Translations under genes and position numbers: made by a program | The notes under the pieces: generated by a model | The model's input: only the letters and a program-made list of their open reading frames with translations | Databases searched by the model: none | What the model was told of the DNA's origin: nothing | Shown here: one piece after another, positions 36,130 to 45,698 of the stretch | How positions within the stretch are numbered: position 1 is the stretch's first letter | Layout: each line of letters starts with the position of its first letter | DNA from: DASSQJ01 sp963772645 | GTDB taxonomy: Bacteria; Actinomycetota; Actinomycetes; Actinomycetales; Dermatophilaceae | DNA: 64,000 nucleotides | Assembly (NCBI GenBank): GCA_963772645.1 | Contig: CAVYYD010000003.1 | Coordinates: forward strand, 1 to 64,000 | Direction of reading: 5' to 3'

Positions 36130-36609
36130 ATGACGTCGTCCTCCCCGCCCCTCACCGTCGGTGACGTGGCCCCCGACTTCACGCTGCGAGACCAGCACGG
36201 CGTCGCGGTGACCCTCTCCGAGCTCACCGAGGAGAAGAACGTCGTCCTCGTCTTCTACCCGTACGCGTTCTCCGGCATCTGCACCGGGGAGCTCGACGAG
36301 ATCCGCGACCACCTCGAGCGGTTCGTCTCCGACGACCTCCAGGTCCTGTGCATCTCCACCGACCCGGTCTACGCGCTGCGGGCCTGGGCCGACATCCAGG
36401 GCTACTTCTTCCCGCTGCTCACCGACTTCTGGCCGCACGGTGCGGTCGCCCGTGCCTACGGCGTCCTCGACCAGCGCTCCGGGGCAGCGCTGCGCGGTAC
36501 CTTCCTCGTCGGCCACGACCGGGTGGTGAGGTGGGCGCTGGTCAACGGCCAGGGCGAGCGCCGTGACTTCTCGGGCCTGCCGCACCACGTCGCCGCGCTG
36601 TCCTCCTGA
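36130..36609 (+). CDS. AhpE-like peroxiredoxin
   Basis: 159 residues. The thioredoxin-fold start VGDVAPDFTLRDQHGV and the active site VLVFYPYAFSGICTGELDEIRD carry the peroxidatic Cys; there is no obvious resolving cysteine, as in one-Cys AhpE. It reduces peroxides and hydroperoxides. Follows the DUF3052 gene, an arrangement also known in mycobacteria. Confidence 0.88.
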   Translation: MTSSSPPLTVGDVAPDFTLRDQHGVAVTLSELTEEKNVVLVFYPYAFSGICTGELDEIRDHLERFVSDDLQVLCISTDPVYALRAWADIQGYFFPLLTDFWPHGAVARAYGVLDQRSGAALRGTFLVGHDRVVRWALVNGQGERRDFSGLPHHVAALSS

Positions 36610-36676
36610 GCCGGGGGGCGCGGGAGGGACCTGCCACAATGACCGCTGTCGGCCGGGCCGAGTGGTCCGGCCGCCG

Positions 36677-36749
36677 GGGCCTGTAGCTCAGCTGGTAGAG
36701 CGCCGCGTTTACACCGCGTCGGTCGTCGGTTCGATCCCGGCCGGGCCCA
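36677..36749 (+). tRNA. tRNA-Val (anticodon UAC)
   Basis: The acceptor GGGCCTG pairs with CGGGCCC, discriminator A at 36749. The anticodon stem CGCGT/ACCGCG region holds TTTACAC with anticodon TAC, and the T-loop TTCGATC is flanked by GTCGG/CCGGC. No CCA is encoded. The next gene starts one base after the discriminator. Confidence 0.93.
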
Positions 36750-36750
36750 C

Positions 36751-37605
36751 ATGAGCGATGCCACGCCGCCGCTGACCCTCCGCGCGGTCCTCGAGGTGGT
36801 CGAGCGGCTCTACCCACCGACCACGGCGCAGTCGTGGGACCGGGTGGGCCTGGTCACCGGGGACCCCGACCAGCCGGTGCGGCGCATCCACCTGGCCGTC
36901 GACCCGACCCTCGCCGTCGTCGCGGAGGCCCGCGAGCTCGGCGCCGACCTGCTCCTGACCCACCACCCCCTGCTCCTGCGGGGGGTGCACTCGGTCGCGA
37001 CGACGAGCGCCAAGGGGGCGACCGTGACCGACCTCGTGGTCGGCGACGTCGCGCTCTACGTCGCGCACACGAACGCCGACGTCGCCGCCGAGGGGGTGTG
37101 CGCGGCGCTCGCCGAGGCCTGCGGGCTCGAGCGGTCGGGGCCGCTGACCTGGGCGGAGGACCAGCCGATGGGGCGGGTCGGCGACCTCCCCGAGGCGGAG
37201 CCGCTGCAGGTCCTCGTCGAGCGGGTCGCGGGGCGGCTGCCGGCCACCGCGGGGGGAGTGCGGGTCGCCGGCCCCCGGGAGGCGCCGGTGCGGCGGATCG
37301 CCGTCCTCGGCGGCGCCGGCGACGACCTCCTCGAGGCGGTCCGGGCCAGCGGGGCCGACGTCTACGTCACGGCCGACCTGCGGCACCATCCGGCCCTCGA
37401 GGCGCGTGAGGAGGCGCGCGGCGGCATCCCCTACCTCGTCGATGCCGGGCACTGGGCCAGCGAGCAGGTGTGGCTGCCCCGGGCGGAGCGAGCGCTGCTC
37501 GACGCGCTCGGCGAGGACGCGACTAGGGTGGAGACCCACATCAGCACAGTGCGCACCGACCCGTGGACGTTCGTCGTCGGTGCGTCCGAGGGAGGTATGC
37601 CGTGA
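36751..37605 (+). CDS. Nif3-like dinuclear metal-centre protein
   Basis: 284 residues. Metal-binding segments LLLTHHPLLLRG, AHTNADVA and the C-terminal DAGHWASEQ match the Nif3/YbgI (GTP cyclohydrolase I type 2-like) family; the cellular role is unclear. ATG 36751 begins one base after the tRNA-Val, so there is no room for a Shine-Dalgarno outside the tRNA. Its stop overlaps the next gene, starting a three-gene run. Confidence 0.88.
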   Translation: MSDATPPLTLRAVLEVVERLYPPTTAQSWDRVGLVTGDPDQPVRRIHLAVDPTLAVVAEARELGADLLLTHHPLLLRGVHSVATTSAKGATVTDLVVGDVALYVAHTNADVAAEGVCAALAEACGLERSGPLTWAEDQPMGRVGDLPEAEPLQVLVERVAGRLPATAGGVRVAGPREAPVRRIAVLGGAGDDLLEAVRASGADVYVTADLRHHPALEAREEARGGIPYLVDAGHWASEQVWLPRAERALLDALGEDATRVETHISTVRTDPWTFVVGASEGGMP

Positions 37606-38342
37606 GAGCCGAGTCCGCACGTCAGCAGCGGTTGCTCGACCTCCAGGCCATCGACACCAGGCTCGACCAGATCACCCACGCCCGAGCCCACCTGCCGCAG
37701 CACGCCGAGCTCGCCGACCTCGAGGGCAAGCAGCGGCTGCTCGAGGACCAGCTGATCCGCTCGCGTACCGAGCTCGGGGACGTCCAGCGCGAGGTGACCA
37801 AGGCCGAGGCGGACGTCCAGCTGGTCCGCGACCGGGCCGCCCGGGACCGGTCCCGGCTCGAGGCCGGCACCGGGACGGCCAAGGACCTCCAGGCGCTCCA
37901 ACACGAGCTGGGGTCGCTCGCGCGCCGGCAGAGCGAGCTCGAGGACGTCGAGCTCGAGGTCATGGAGCGGGCGGAGGCCGCCGAGCACGACGTCGCCGAG
38001 CTCGAGCGCGGGATGGCCGAGCTCGCCGAACGGGTCGCCGCCCTCGTGGTCGCGCGCGACGCGGCCGTGGCCACCCTCGACGCCGAGGCCGCCAGGGTCG
38101 GGGGCCCGCGGCCCGAGGTCGCCGGGGAGGTCGGCGAGGACCTCGTCGCCCTCTACGAGAAGATCCGGGCCGCCAGCTCCGGGACCGGGGCCGCATCGCT
38201 GCGCCAGCGCCGGTGCGGCGGCTGCCAGCTGGAGCTGAACCCGGTCGACCTGCAGCGGATCCGCACCGCCGACGAGGACGAGGTCCTCCGGTGCGAGGAG
38301 TGCCGGCGGATCCTCGTCCGGACCCCCGAGTCCGGCCTGTGA
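37602..38342 (+). CDS. Coiled-coil C4 zinc-ribbon protein (Rv2229c-like)
   Basis: 246 residues from GTG 37602 (4-nt overlap). About residues 1-180 form a long coiled coil (LEGKQRLLEDQLIRSRTELG, LARRQSELEDVELEVMERAE). The C-terminus is a zinc ribbon with CGGC and CEEC pairs. The family lies next to Nif3 and RNase H/phosphatase genes throughout actinobacteria. Proposed nucleic-acid-associated role; biochemical function unknown. Confidence 0.85.
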   Translation: MRAESARQQRLLDLQAIDTRLDQITHARAHLPQHAELADLEGKQRLLEDQLIRSRTELGDVQREVTKAEADVQLVRDRAARDRSRLEAGTGTAKDLQALQHELGSLARRQSELEDVELEVMERAEAAEHDVAELERGMAELAERVAALVVARDAAVATLDAEAARVGGPRPEVAGEVGEDLVALYEKIRAASSGTGAASLRQRRCGGCQLELNPVDLQRIRTADEDEVLRCEECRRILVRTPESGL

Positions 38343-39493
38343 GCCGCCGGCTCACCGTCGAGGCTGACGGCGGGTCGCGGGGCAACCCCGGCGTCGCGGG
38401 GTACGGCGCCCTGGTGCGCGACGCGGAGACGGGCGCGCTGCTCGCCGAGCGGGCCGAGCCGCTCGGGACCGCGTCGAACAACGTCGCCGAGTACCGCGGC
38501 CTCATCGCCGGCCTCGAGGCGGCGCACGCGATCGACCCGGGTGCCGTCGTGCGGGTGCGGATGGACTCCAAGCTCGTCGTCGAGCAGATGTCCGGGCGGT
38601 GGAAGATCAAGCACGAGGACATGCGCCGGCTGGCGCTGCAGGCGCGGGAGGTCGTCCGCGACATCACCGACGCCGGGGGCACGGTCTCCTACGAGTGGGT
38701 GCCCAGGGCGGAGAACAAGGCCGCGGACGCCCTCTCGAACGAGGCGATGGACGGGCGCACCATCGACCGGACGTTCGGCGGCCCGTCCGAGGTCGACGAG
38801 GTCCCGGGGGGAGCGGAGGCCGACGACGAGGCCGTCGTCCCGGTGCGCCCGGGCGACCCGGCGTCCCCGCGCACGTTCCGCCGCGGCACGCCGACCCGGG
38901 TCGTGCTCGTGCGCCATGGCGTCACCGACTTCACCGCGCAGGGCCGGCTGGACGGCCGCGGCGGGCCCGACCCCTCGCTGAACGACACCGGTCGCCGGCA
39001 GGCCGCCGCCGCCGGACGCGCGGTCGCCGCCCTCGTGCAGGGGCATCCGGTCCGGGTCGTCACCTCCACGCTGGCCCGCGCCGTCGAGACCGGGGCGGCG
39101 GTCGCCGACGCCCTCGGCGTGCGTCCGGAGAGCGATGCGCAGTGGGACGAGCAGTCGTTCGGGGACTGGGACGGGCGCTCGGTCCACGAGCTCGTCGAGA
39201 ACGAGGCGGAGGCCTTTCGCGCCCTTCGCGACGACCCGCTGTTCCGGCCGCCGGGCGGCGAGACCCACGTCGACCTCGTCGACCGGATCGTGCCCGCCTG
39301 GGACCGGGTCGTCGCCGCCGGGGGGACGACCGTCGTCGTGTGCCACCGCAAGCCGATCCTCGTCGTCCTCGCCCACCTGCTCGACCTGCCCCACGACCGT
39401 GCCTGGCGCCTCGCCGCGGCCCCGGGCTCGCTGACGGCGGTCGAGGTCTGGGCCGACGGCGAGGTCTCGGTCGCCTTCACCAACCGCACCTGA
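38339..39493 (+). CDS. Bifunctional RNase H / acid phosphatase (Rv2228c-like)
   Basis: 384 residues from GTG 38339. Residues 1-130 are RNase HI (EADGGSRGNPGVAGYG with the first catalytic Asp, NNVAEYRGLIAGLEAA with Glu, MDSKLVVEQMSG, ENKAADALSNEA). After an acidic linker comes a histidine phosphatase/CobC domain (VVLVRHGVTDFTAQGRLDG, then VVVCHRKPILVVL). In M. tuberculosis Rv2228c has both activities. It degrades RNA-DNA hybrids; the second substrate is probably a cobalamin precursor or small phosphate ester. Confidence 0.93.
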   Translation: MSRRLTVEADGGSRGNPGVAGYGALVRDAETGALLAERAEPLGTASNNVAEYRGLIAGLEAAHAIDPGAVVRVRMDSKLVVEQMSGRWKIKHEDMRRLALQAREVVRDITDAGGTVSYEWVPRAENKAADALSNEAMDGRTIDRTFGGPSEVDEVPGGAEADDEAVVPVRPGDPASPRTFRRGTPTRVVLVRHGVTDFTAQGRLDGRGGPDPSLNDTGRRQAAAAGRAVAALVQGHPVRVVTSTLARAVETGAAVADALGVRPESDAQWDEQSFGDWDGRSVHELVENEAEAFRALRDDPLFRPPGGETHVDLVDRIVPAWDRVVAAGGTTVVVCHRKPILVVLAHLLDLPHDRAWRLAAAPGSLTAVEVWADGEVSVAFTNRT

Positions 39494-39564
39494 GCCTGGA
39501 GGGTGCCGCCCGGTCCCTGAGACCGGCGATGGCCGCGGGCGGCGCGGCGACCTACCCTGCGGGG

Positions 39565-39978
39565 GTGAGCTATGCAGGCGACGTCACCCCGAGCGACGCC
39601 TACGCCGCGGTCACCGGCGAGGGCGACGCGCTGCTCATCGACTGCCGCACCCGCGCGGAGTGGACCTACGTCGGGGTCCCCGACCTCAGCGGCTCCGGCC
39701 ACCGGACCGTGTTCGTCGAGTGGCAGGTCTACCCCGACGGCACCGTCAACACCGGCTTCGTCGAGGAGGCCCGGGCGGCCGGCGCCGCCCCCGGCCGGCC
39801 CGTCTACCTGCTCTGCCGGTCCGGGGTCCGTTCGGTGGCCGCCGCCCACGCCCTGACCGCTGCCGGGCTCGGCCCGGCCTACAACGTCCTCGACGGCTTC
39901 GAGGGACCGCACGACGTCTCGGGCCACCGCACCCTCGGCGGGTGGAAGAACGACGGTCTGCCCTGGCGCCAGGGCTGA
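39565..39978 (+). CDS. Rhodanese-like sulfurtransferase
   Basis: 137 residues from GTG 39565, with TACCCT 6 nt upstream (leaderless spacing). The rhodanese fold includes LLIDCRTRAEW, the active-site loop LLCRSGVRS with the catalytic cysteine, and YNVLDGFEGPHD. It directly precedes metZ, as Rv0390 does in mycobacteria, so a role in sulfur delivery for homocysteine synthesis is likely. Confidence 0.9.
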   Translation: MSYAGDVTPSDAYAAVTGEGDALLIDCRTRAEWTYVGVPDLSGSGHRTVFVEWQVYPDGTVNTGFVEEARAAGAAPGRPVYLLCRSGVRSVAAAHALTAAGLGPAYNVLDGFEGPHDVSGHRTLGGWKNDGLPWRQG

Positions 39979-40006
39979 TCCCTCGCCGACGCGGGATGAT
40001 CGACCC

Positions 40007-41218
40007 ATGGCCCTCCCCGACCACCTCCACCCCCAGACCGTCGCCGTCCGCGGGGGGCTGGCCCGCAGCGGCTTCGACGAGACCGCTGAGGCCCTCTACC
40101 TCACCTCGGGGTTCGTCTACGCCTCGGCCGCCCAGGCCGAGGCCGCCTTCAAGGACGAGGTCGAGCACTACATCTACAGCCGGTACGGAAACCCCACCGT
40201 CAGCGTGTTCGAGGAGCGGATGCGCCTGCTGGAGGGAGCCGAGGCCTGCTTCGCCACCGCATCCGGGATGGCCGCCGTGTTCACCGCGATGGCGGCGCTG
40301 TGCGGCGCCGGCGACCGGGTCGTCGCCTCCCGCGCCCTCTTCGGCTCGTGCTTCGTCATCCTCGACGAGATCCTCCCGCGGTGGGGGGTCGAGACCGTCT
40401 TCGTCGACGGCGCCGACGAGGGGCAGTGGCGCGAGGCCCTGGCCGTCCCGACCGCGGCGGTCTTCTTCGAGACCCCGAGCAACCCGATGCAGGAGCTCGT
40501 CGACATCGCGGCCGTCTCCGAGCTGGCCCACGCCGCCGGCGCCACGGTCGTGGTCGACAACGTCTTCGGCACGCCCGTCTTCTCCCACCCGCTCCGGCAC
40601 GGCGCCGACGTCGTCGTCTACTCGGCGACCAAGCACATCGACGGACAGGGCCGGGCCCTCGGCGGTGCGATCCTCGGCACCCGTGAGCTCGTCCAGGGGC
40701 CGGTGAGGAACCTCATGCGGCACACCGGCCCGGCGATCTCGCCGTTCAACGCCTGGGTCATGGCCAAGGGCCTGGAGACCCTCGACCTGCGGGTGCGCCG
40801 GATGGGCGACTCCGCACTCGAGCTGGCCCGCACCCTCCTGCAGTGGTCGGAGGCCGGGCGAGGGGTCGGCCGGGTGCTCCACCCCTTCCTCGAGAGCCAC
40901 CCGCAGCACGAGCTCGCGCTGCGCCAGATGGACGGCGGGGGCGGCACCGTGGTGACCCTCGAGGTCGAGGGCGGCAAGGACGCCGCGTTCGCCTTCGTCG
41001 ACGCGCTGCGCCTCGTCGACATCTCGAACAACCTCGGCGACGCCAAGTCGATGACCACCCACCCGGCGACGACGACCCACCGCCGCCTCTCGCCCGACGC
41101 CCGTGCCGCGGTGGGGATCACCGACGGCACCGTCCGGCTCTCGGTGGGGCTCGAGGACGTCCGCGACCTCGTCGCCGACCTCGACCATGCCCTGGCGGCG
41201 GCCGAGCGTGCCCGCTGA
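40007..41218 (+). CDS. metZ: O-succinylhomoserine sulfhydrylase
   Basis: 403 residues. A PLP enzyme of the Cys/Met metabolism family: YIYSRYGNPTVSVFEERM, SGMAAVF, ETPSNPMQELVDI, and Lys in VYSATKHIDGQGRALGG that binds PLP. It makes homocysteine from O-succinylhomoserine and sulfide, the end product of the sulfate operon at 13-19 kb. Follows the rhodanese gene by 28 nt. Confidence 0.93.
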   Translation: MALPDHLHPQTVAVRGGLARSGFDETAEALYLTSGFVYASAAQAEAAFKDEVEHYIYSRYGNPTVSVFEERMRLLEGAEACFATASGMAAVFTAMAALCGAGDRVVASRALFGSCFVILDEILPRWGVETVFVDGADEGQWREALAVPTAAVFFETPSNPMQELVDIAAVSELAHAAGATVVVDNVFGTPVFSHPLRHGADVVVYSATKHIDGQGRALGGAILGTRELVQGPVRNLMRHTGPAISPFNAWVMAKGLETLDLRVRRMGDSALELARTLLQWSEAGRGVGRVLHPFLESHPQHELALRQMDGGGGTVVTLEVEGGKDAAFAFVDALRLVDISNNLGDAKSMTTHPATTTHRRLSPDARAAVGITDGTVRLSVGLEDVRDLVADLDHALAAAERAR

Positions 41219-41269
41219 GCCTGCGGGCTCGCCGGCGGCCCGGGTGGCCGAGGCTGTTACGGTCGCGCC

Positions 41270-41752
41270 ATGCCCACCCCTGACGCCGTCTCCGTCCAGC
41301 GCCTCATCCCAGCCCCTCCCGAGCCGATCTTCGACCTGCTCGCCGACCCCGACCGGCACGCCGACATCGACGGCGGCGGCAGCGTCCAGCGGGCCCGCAG
41401 CGGGGGGCGCCGGCTGGTCCTGGGCGACCGGTTCGGCATGGACATGCGGATCGGGGTGCCGTACTCGATGTCGAACACCGTCGTCGAGCTCGAGGAGAAC
41501 CGCCGCATCGCGTGGCAGACCCGGGGCGGCGGCGCGGTGGGCCGGGTCGTCGGCGGCCGGGTGTGGCGCTACGACCTCGAGCCGGTCGACGGCGGCACGC
41601 TCGTCACCGAGACCTGGGACATCAGCGAGGAGCACGCCCTGAGCAAGCCGTTCGTCCGGGGGATGGCCGGGGTGACCCGTCGCAACATGGAGGCGACGCT
41701 CGCCCGGATCGAGGACGTCGTCAGCGCTCAGGACGCGTCGCCCACCACCTGA
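41270..41752 (+). CDS. SRPBCC/polyketide-cyclase-like protein
   Basis: 160 residues. SVQRLIPAPPEPIFDLLADPDRHADIDG is the START-like (SRPBCC) entry strand and helix, and RYDLEPVDGGTLVTETWD the core beta strands. The family binds hydrophobic ligands in a deep pocket; substrate unknown. Its 3' end overlaps the convergent MpaB-type gene by 25 bp. Confidence 0.8.
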   Translation: MPTPDAVSVQRLIPAPPEPIFDLLADPDRHADIDGGGSVQRARSGGRRLVLGDRFGMDMRIGVPYSMSNTVVELEENRRIAWQTRGGGAVGRVVGGRVWRYDLEPVDGGTLVTETWDISEEHALSKPFVRGMAGVTRRNMEATLARIEDVVSAQDASPTT

Positions 41753-42618
41753 CGTTCCTCGGCGACGCCCGCCATCGCCCAGCGGATCACCCCGGTCCCG
41801 AGCCGGCCGAGGCCGCCGGCGACCCGGCGTGACGGCGTGGTCACCGGCAGCCTCAGCTCGCGGCGCGCCCAGCGGGGGAGCACCGCGACGCCGCCCGCGG
41901 CGACCAGGCCGTACCCGGGCCGTGCGGTCCACGGCAGGGGCGGGTCGAGGAGGAGGAAGCGCGCCGCGTCCCGGGCTGCCGGGGTGGCCCGCAGCACCGG
42001 TCGGTACGAGGCCAGCGCCGTGCGCAGCCCACCGACGTCGGTCGGCACCTCGGTCGCGCCGAGGAGACGGGCCACGAGCGCCGCCTGCTCGACGTAGCGG
42101 TCGGCCTCCAGGTCGGTGAGGGGGACGGCCGCGTACCGCTGGAAGGCGCCGAGGAAGGACGTCACCTCCGCGACGTGCACCCAGCGAAGGAGGTCGGGGT
42201 CGGACGCCCGGTAGGGATGGCCCCGGTCGTCACGGCCCCGGACGCGCTCGTGCACCGCACGCACCCGGTCCACCGCCGCCCGCGCGTCCTCGACCGTGCC
42301 GAACGTCGTCGTCGCGAGGAAGTGGGAGGTGCGCTGCAGCCGGCCCCACGGGTCGCCCCGGTACCCGCTGTGCCCGGCGACCCCGGCCATCGCCGACGGG
42401 TGCAGCGACTGCAGGAGCAGCGCGGCGACCCCGCCCGGAAACATCGAGGCGTCGGCGTGCACCCGCCACACCGGGTCCTGCGGCGTGAACCAGCGCTCGC
42501 CGCGGCGGCCCCAGATCACCTTGGCGCGTTCGGGGGCGTCGTGGCCGGCGACGCGGGAGCGCAGCGCCAGCCCGAGCCGGCGCTGGGCACCGCGGGAGAC
42601 CTCGTCGAGCAACGTCAT
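41728..42618 (-). CDS. MpaB-family (DUF2236) oxygenase
   Basis: 296 residues from ATG 42618, preceded by GGAAGGAGCAGG. LLLQSLHPSAMAGVAGHSGYRGDPWGRLQRT is the DUF2236 hallmark with the haem or metal-linked histidines of MpaB/latex-clearing-protein-like oxygenases; FTGT-type FGTVEDARAAVDRVR follows. Substrate unknown. No signal peptide is visible. Confidence 0.85.
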   Translation of the reverse strand: MTLLDEVSRGAQRRLGLALRSRVAGHDAPERAKVIWGRRGERWFTPQDPVWRVHADASMFPGGVAALLLQSLHPSAMAGVAGHSGYRGDPWGRLQRTSHFLATTTFGTVEDARAAVDRVRAVHERVRGRDDRGHPYRASDPDLLRWVHVAEVTSFLGAFQRYAAVPLTDLEADRYVEQAALVARLLGATEVPTDVGGLRTALASYRPVLRATPAARDAARFLLLDPPLPWTARPGYGLVAAGGVAVLPRWARRELRLPVTTPSRRVAGGLGRLGTGVIRWAMAGVAEERQVVGDAS

Positions 42619-42762
42619 CCTGCTCCTTCCGTCGTGCGCATCCTCACCCGGCACAACGCCCGCCGCTCAACCGCGGGTCCCCCGGTGTCGAAGGTTGCCC
42701 ACTCCGCTCAGTCGGCGGTGAGCGCCGGGGTCACCAGCGGCCCGGCGACCGGTCCGCGGCGC

Positions 42763-43515
42763 TCACCGGGGACGGACGTCGAGCACCCAGGGTGCGGTGG
42801 GCCGGGCCGGCTCGTGGAGGGCCACGTCGAACGCACCGGCGACGACGTCGGCGAGCGCCGGCACCGAGCGCGCGCTCACCCCCGCCTCGCACAGGTGCCG
42901 CGCGACCAGGCCCCGGGTGTGCTTGGCGAGGTGGCTCGCGCCGGGGACCCGCACCTGGACCCAACGCGGTGCGGCGGCCGCGTCGGGCCGCCAGGCGGCC
43001 CCGTACGCCGCCGACCGGCAGTCGACGACGACGCCCGAGCCCGCCGCCGCGGTCAGCGGGGCGTCGAGCGCCGGCCGCCAGGCGGCGGCGAGCGGGCCGA
43101 CGCCCGGCAGGTCGACGCCCATCGCGAGCCGGTAGGCGGTGATGCGGTCGCGCGGCCGCACCGCACCGTGGAGCGCGGAGACGACGACCAGCCAGCGGTT
43201 CGCCCGGCGGCGGGCGGCGGCATCCATCGTCGCGAGCCCCAGCGCCCCGAAGAGCACGCCGGTGTAGACCTCGGCGGCCGGGGTGGCGGGGAGCGTGCCG
43301 AGGGCGAGGTTGCGGGCGACGTCGTCGAGGAGGGCGGGCGAGACCCCGAGCAGCCGGCCGGCCTCGGGCGAGGCACTGACGTCGGCGAGCGCGGTGGCGA
43401 CCCGGTCCCGGGTCGGACCGAGCTCGGGGAAGGACCACGTCGAGGGGTCGGCGGGGGCTCCGCGGCGGCGGTTCCACTTCGACTCCGACGGCGGGAGCAG
43501 GATCAGCACCGGCAC
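42763..43515 (-). CDS. yaaA: Peroxide stress protein YaaA (DUF328)
   Basis: 250 residues. VLILLPPSESK at the N-terminus and YTGVLFGALG, VSALHGAVRPRDRITAYRLAMG, HLAKHTRGLVARHL define YaaA, which limits free iron and DNA damage during peroxide stress in E. coli. The annotated GTG 43515 directly abuts TACGCT; GTG 43509, 6 nt after this box, could be the real leaderless start. A stem (GGTGAGCGCCG at 42717 with its complement at 42757) overlaps the stop. Confidence 0.9.
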   Translation of the reverse strand: MPVLILLPPSESKWNRRRGAPADPSTWSFPELGPTRDRVATALADVSASPEAGRLLGVSPALLDDVARNLALGTLPATPAAEVYTGVLFGALGLATMDAAARRRANRWLVVVSALHGAVRPRDRITAYRLAMGVDLPGVGPLAAAWRPALDAPLTAAAGSGVVVDCRSAAYGAAWRPDAAAAPRWVQVRVPGASHLAKHTRGLVARHLCEAGVSARSVPALADVVAGAFDVALHEPARPTAPWVLDVRPR

Positions 43516-43555
43516 AGCGTACGGAGCGGCGCCGGTGCCCCCCGGGCGGGCCGCG

Positions 43556-45698
43556 TCAGAGCAGCTCCGCGAGCAGGCTGGCGGCCCGTTCGGCCCCCCC
43601 GGTGTCGACCGGCCGGTAGTCGACCTCGGCGTCGACCTCCGCGGCGATGCCGGCGGCCAGCCGGTCGGGGTCGGCGGCCTCTTCGTAGGGCACGCAGCGG
43701 CCGGCTCCGTACCGCTCGAGCCGGTGACGGACGTGGACGTTCTGCTCGAAGTGGTGACGCAGGGGCACGTAGAGGAAGGGCCGTCGCGCGGCGGTGAGCT
43801 CCATCGTCGTCGTCAGGCCGCCCTGGACCACCGCGAGGTCGCTCGCCGCGAGCACCCGGGCGAGGTCGGGCACGTACGCGTGCACCTCGAGGTCCGGGCG
43901 GGAGCGCACGAGGCCGGGGTCGATGCGCGGACCGGTGACGACGACCGTCCGCAGGCCCGGCACGAGGTCGCGGGCCACCTCGTGGGCGTCGCCGACCCGG
44001 CGCAGCAGGTCGGCCCCGACGCCGGAGCCCCCCACCGTGACCACGCAGACGCGCTCGTCGGGCGACCACCCCCACTCGCGCCGGACCGCCTCCCGGCCGA
44101 CCTCGCCGTCGGCGCCGGGACCGGTCACGTAGCCGGCGAACTCGTAGTGGCGCTCGGTCCACTCGCGGATGCCGGGCAGGTCGGCGCCGAAGGCGTCCGG
44201 CACGACGTCCTCGGGGTCGCCGACGAACACGGCCCGGTCGCGCAGCCTGGGGAGGCGCTCGACGTGCTCGATCATCTCGGCGTTGTAGTCCGCGGTGAGC
44301 CGGGCTTCCCGCTCCCCACCGTCGGGCATCGGCAGGAGCCCGACGAAGTCGGTCATCCAGGCGTAGCAGAACCGCTTGAGCTCGGGGTTCTCGTGGAGGA
44401 AGTGGTCGACCTCCCACGCCTCGTCACCGACGACGAGGTCGTAGTCCCCCTCGCGGACGACGTCGTCGAAGACGTGGAAGTTGCTCACGAGCAGCTCGTC
44501 CATCCGTCGGAGGGCCTGGAAGCAGTGCAGGTCGTGCTCCCCGGACTCCGACTCGATGTGCCCGGACTCACTGGCCAGCCACCTGCTCGCCGGATGCACC
44601 GTCTCGCCGGCGTGCGCCAGTACCCGGGTCACGGGGTCCTGGGCCAGCCAGTGCACCTGGACGTCCTCACGGAGGCGTCGCATCGCCTGCGCCACGGCGA
44701 GGTCGCGGTGCGCGTGCCCGAGGCCGATCGGCGAGGACAGGTAGAGGACCCGCTTGGGTCGGGTCCGCAGGCGCCGCCACGTGCGCTGCCGCGACCCGGC
44801 CGGCGCGAGCCGGCACGCGAACTCGTGGATCAGGTGGTTGACCTGCACCGGGTCCCGGGCCTGGGGCAGGTGGCCGCCGCCCTCGATGACGACGCACTCG
44901 CCGCCGGTCAGCTCGGCGATCCTCCGCCCGCGGCTCACTGGGCTGAGGAGGTCCCGGTCACCGTGGATGGCGAGCACGGGGCAGGTCACGGCGCGGCACC
45001 ACGCCTCCGCGGTCTCGCGGTCGGCCGCCCCGACCGACTTCTCCACGCCCAGGACCTGGGGCGTCGTCTCGAGGCCCCAGCCCACGGCGTCCTCGACCTG
45101 CTTGGTCGAACGGGGCTCAGGCAGGCACATCCCGAAGAAGAACCAGAGGAAGTCCTCGTAGTGCTCGGCCCAGTAGGCGGGGTCGTACTTGGCCCAGTGC
45201 TCCATCGGGTCGCGGGCCACCTCGGGCACCCGGGACGGCGGGAGGGCCGGGGACGCTCCGGCCGGCAGGCCACGGTGGGGGTGCTGGTCGGTGAGGTGGA
45301 TCGAGGCGCCGATGGTGACGAGGCCGAGGACCCGATCCGGGTGCTCGGCCGCGAGCTGCAGCGCCCACGGCGCCGCCCTTGGAGAGCCCGACGACCACCG
45401 CTCGATCGGTGCCGGTCGCGTCCAGGACGTCGAGGGCGTACTCGACCTGGCGGTCGCGGTGGTAGGCGGCCGGGTCGAGGGGGCGGTCGGACGCGCCGTT
45501 GCCGGGGCCGTCGTAGGTGACGACCCTGTGGTGGCGGGCGAGGTAGGCCAGCTGCAGCTTCCAGAACCGCGCGTGGATGATCGTCCACGTCGGCAGGAGC
45601 AGGAGCGTCGGCCCACCCGAGCCGTAGACCGCGTAGTGGATCCGCACGCCCTGGTGCACGAGGTCACCCTCGGTGTGCGCGGTGGCGGCACGGGTCAT
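43556..45698 (-). CDS. Alpha/beta hydrolase fused to GT1-type glycosyltransferase (one frameshift)
   Basis: About 713 residues from ATG 45698. Residues 1-280 are an alpha/beta hydrolase: oxyanion LLLLPTWTI, nucleophile elbow VVGLSKGG, AIHGDRDLL and GGGHLPQARDP supply Ser, Asp and His. A frame change near 45385 in a GCGCCGCCC run adds one base. Residues about 300-713 resemble MurG/MGT-like glycosyltransferases (YLSSPIGLGHAHRDLAVAQA, VVQGGLTTTMELTAARRPFLYVPL). Terminal gene of the OsmC-monooxygenase-P450 operon. It could glycosylate and deacylate the same small molecule; substrate unknown. Confidence 0.8.
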
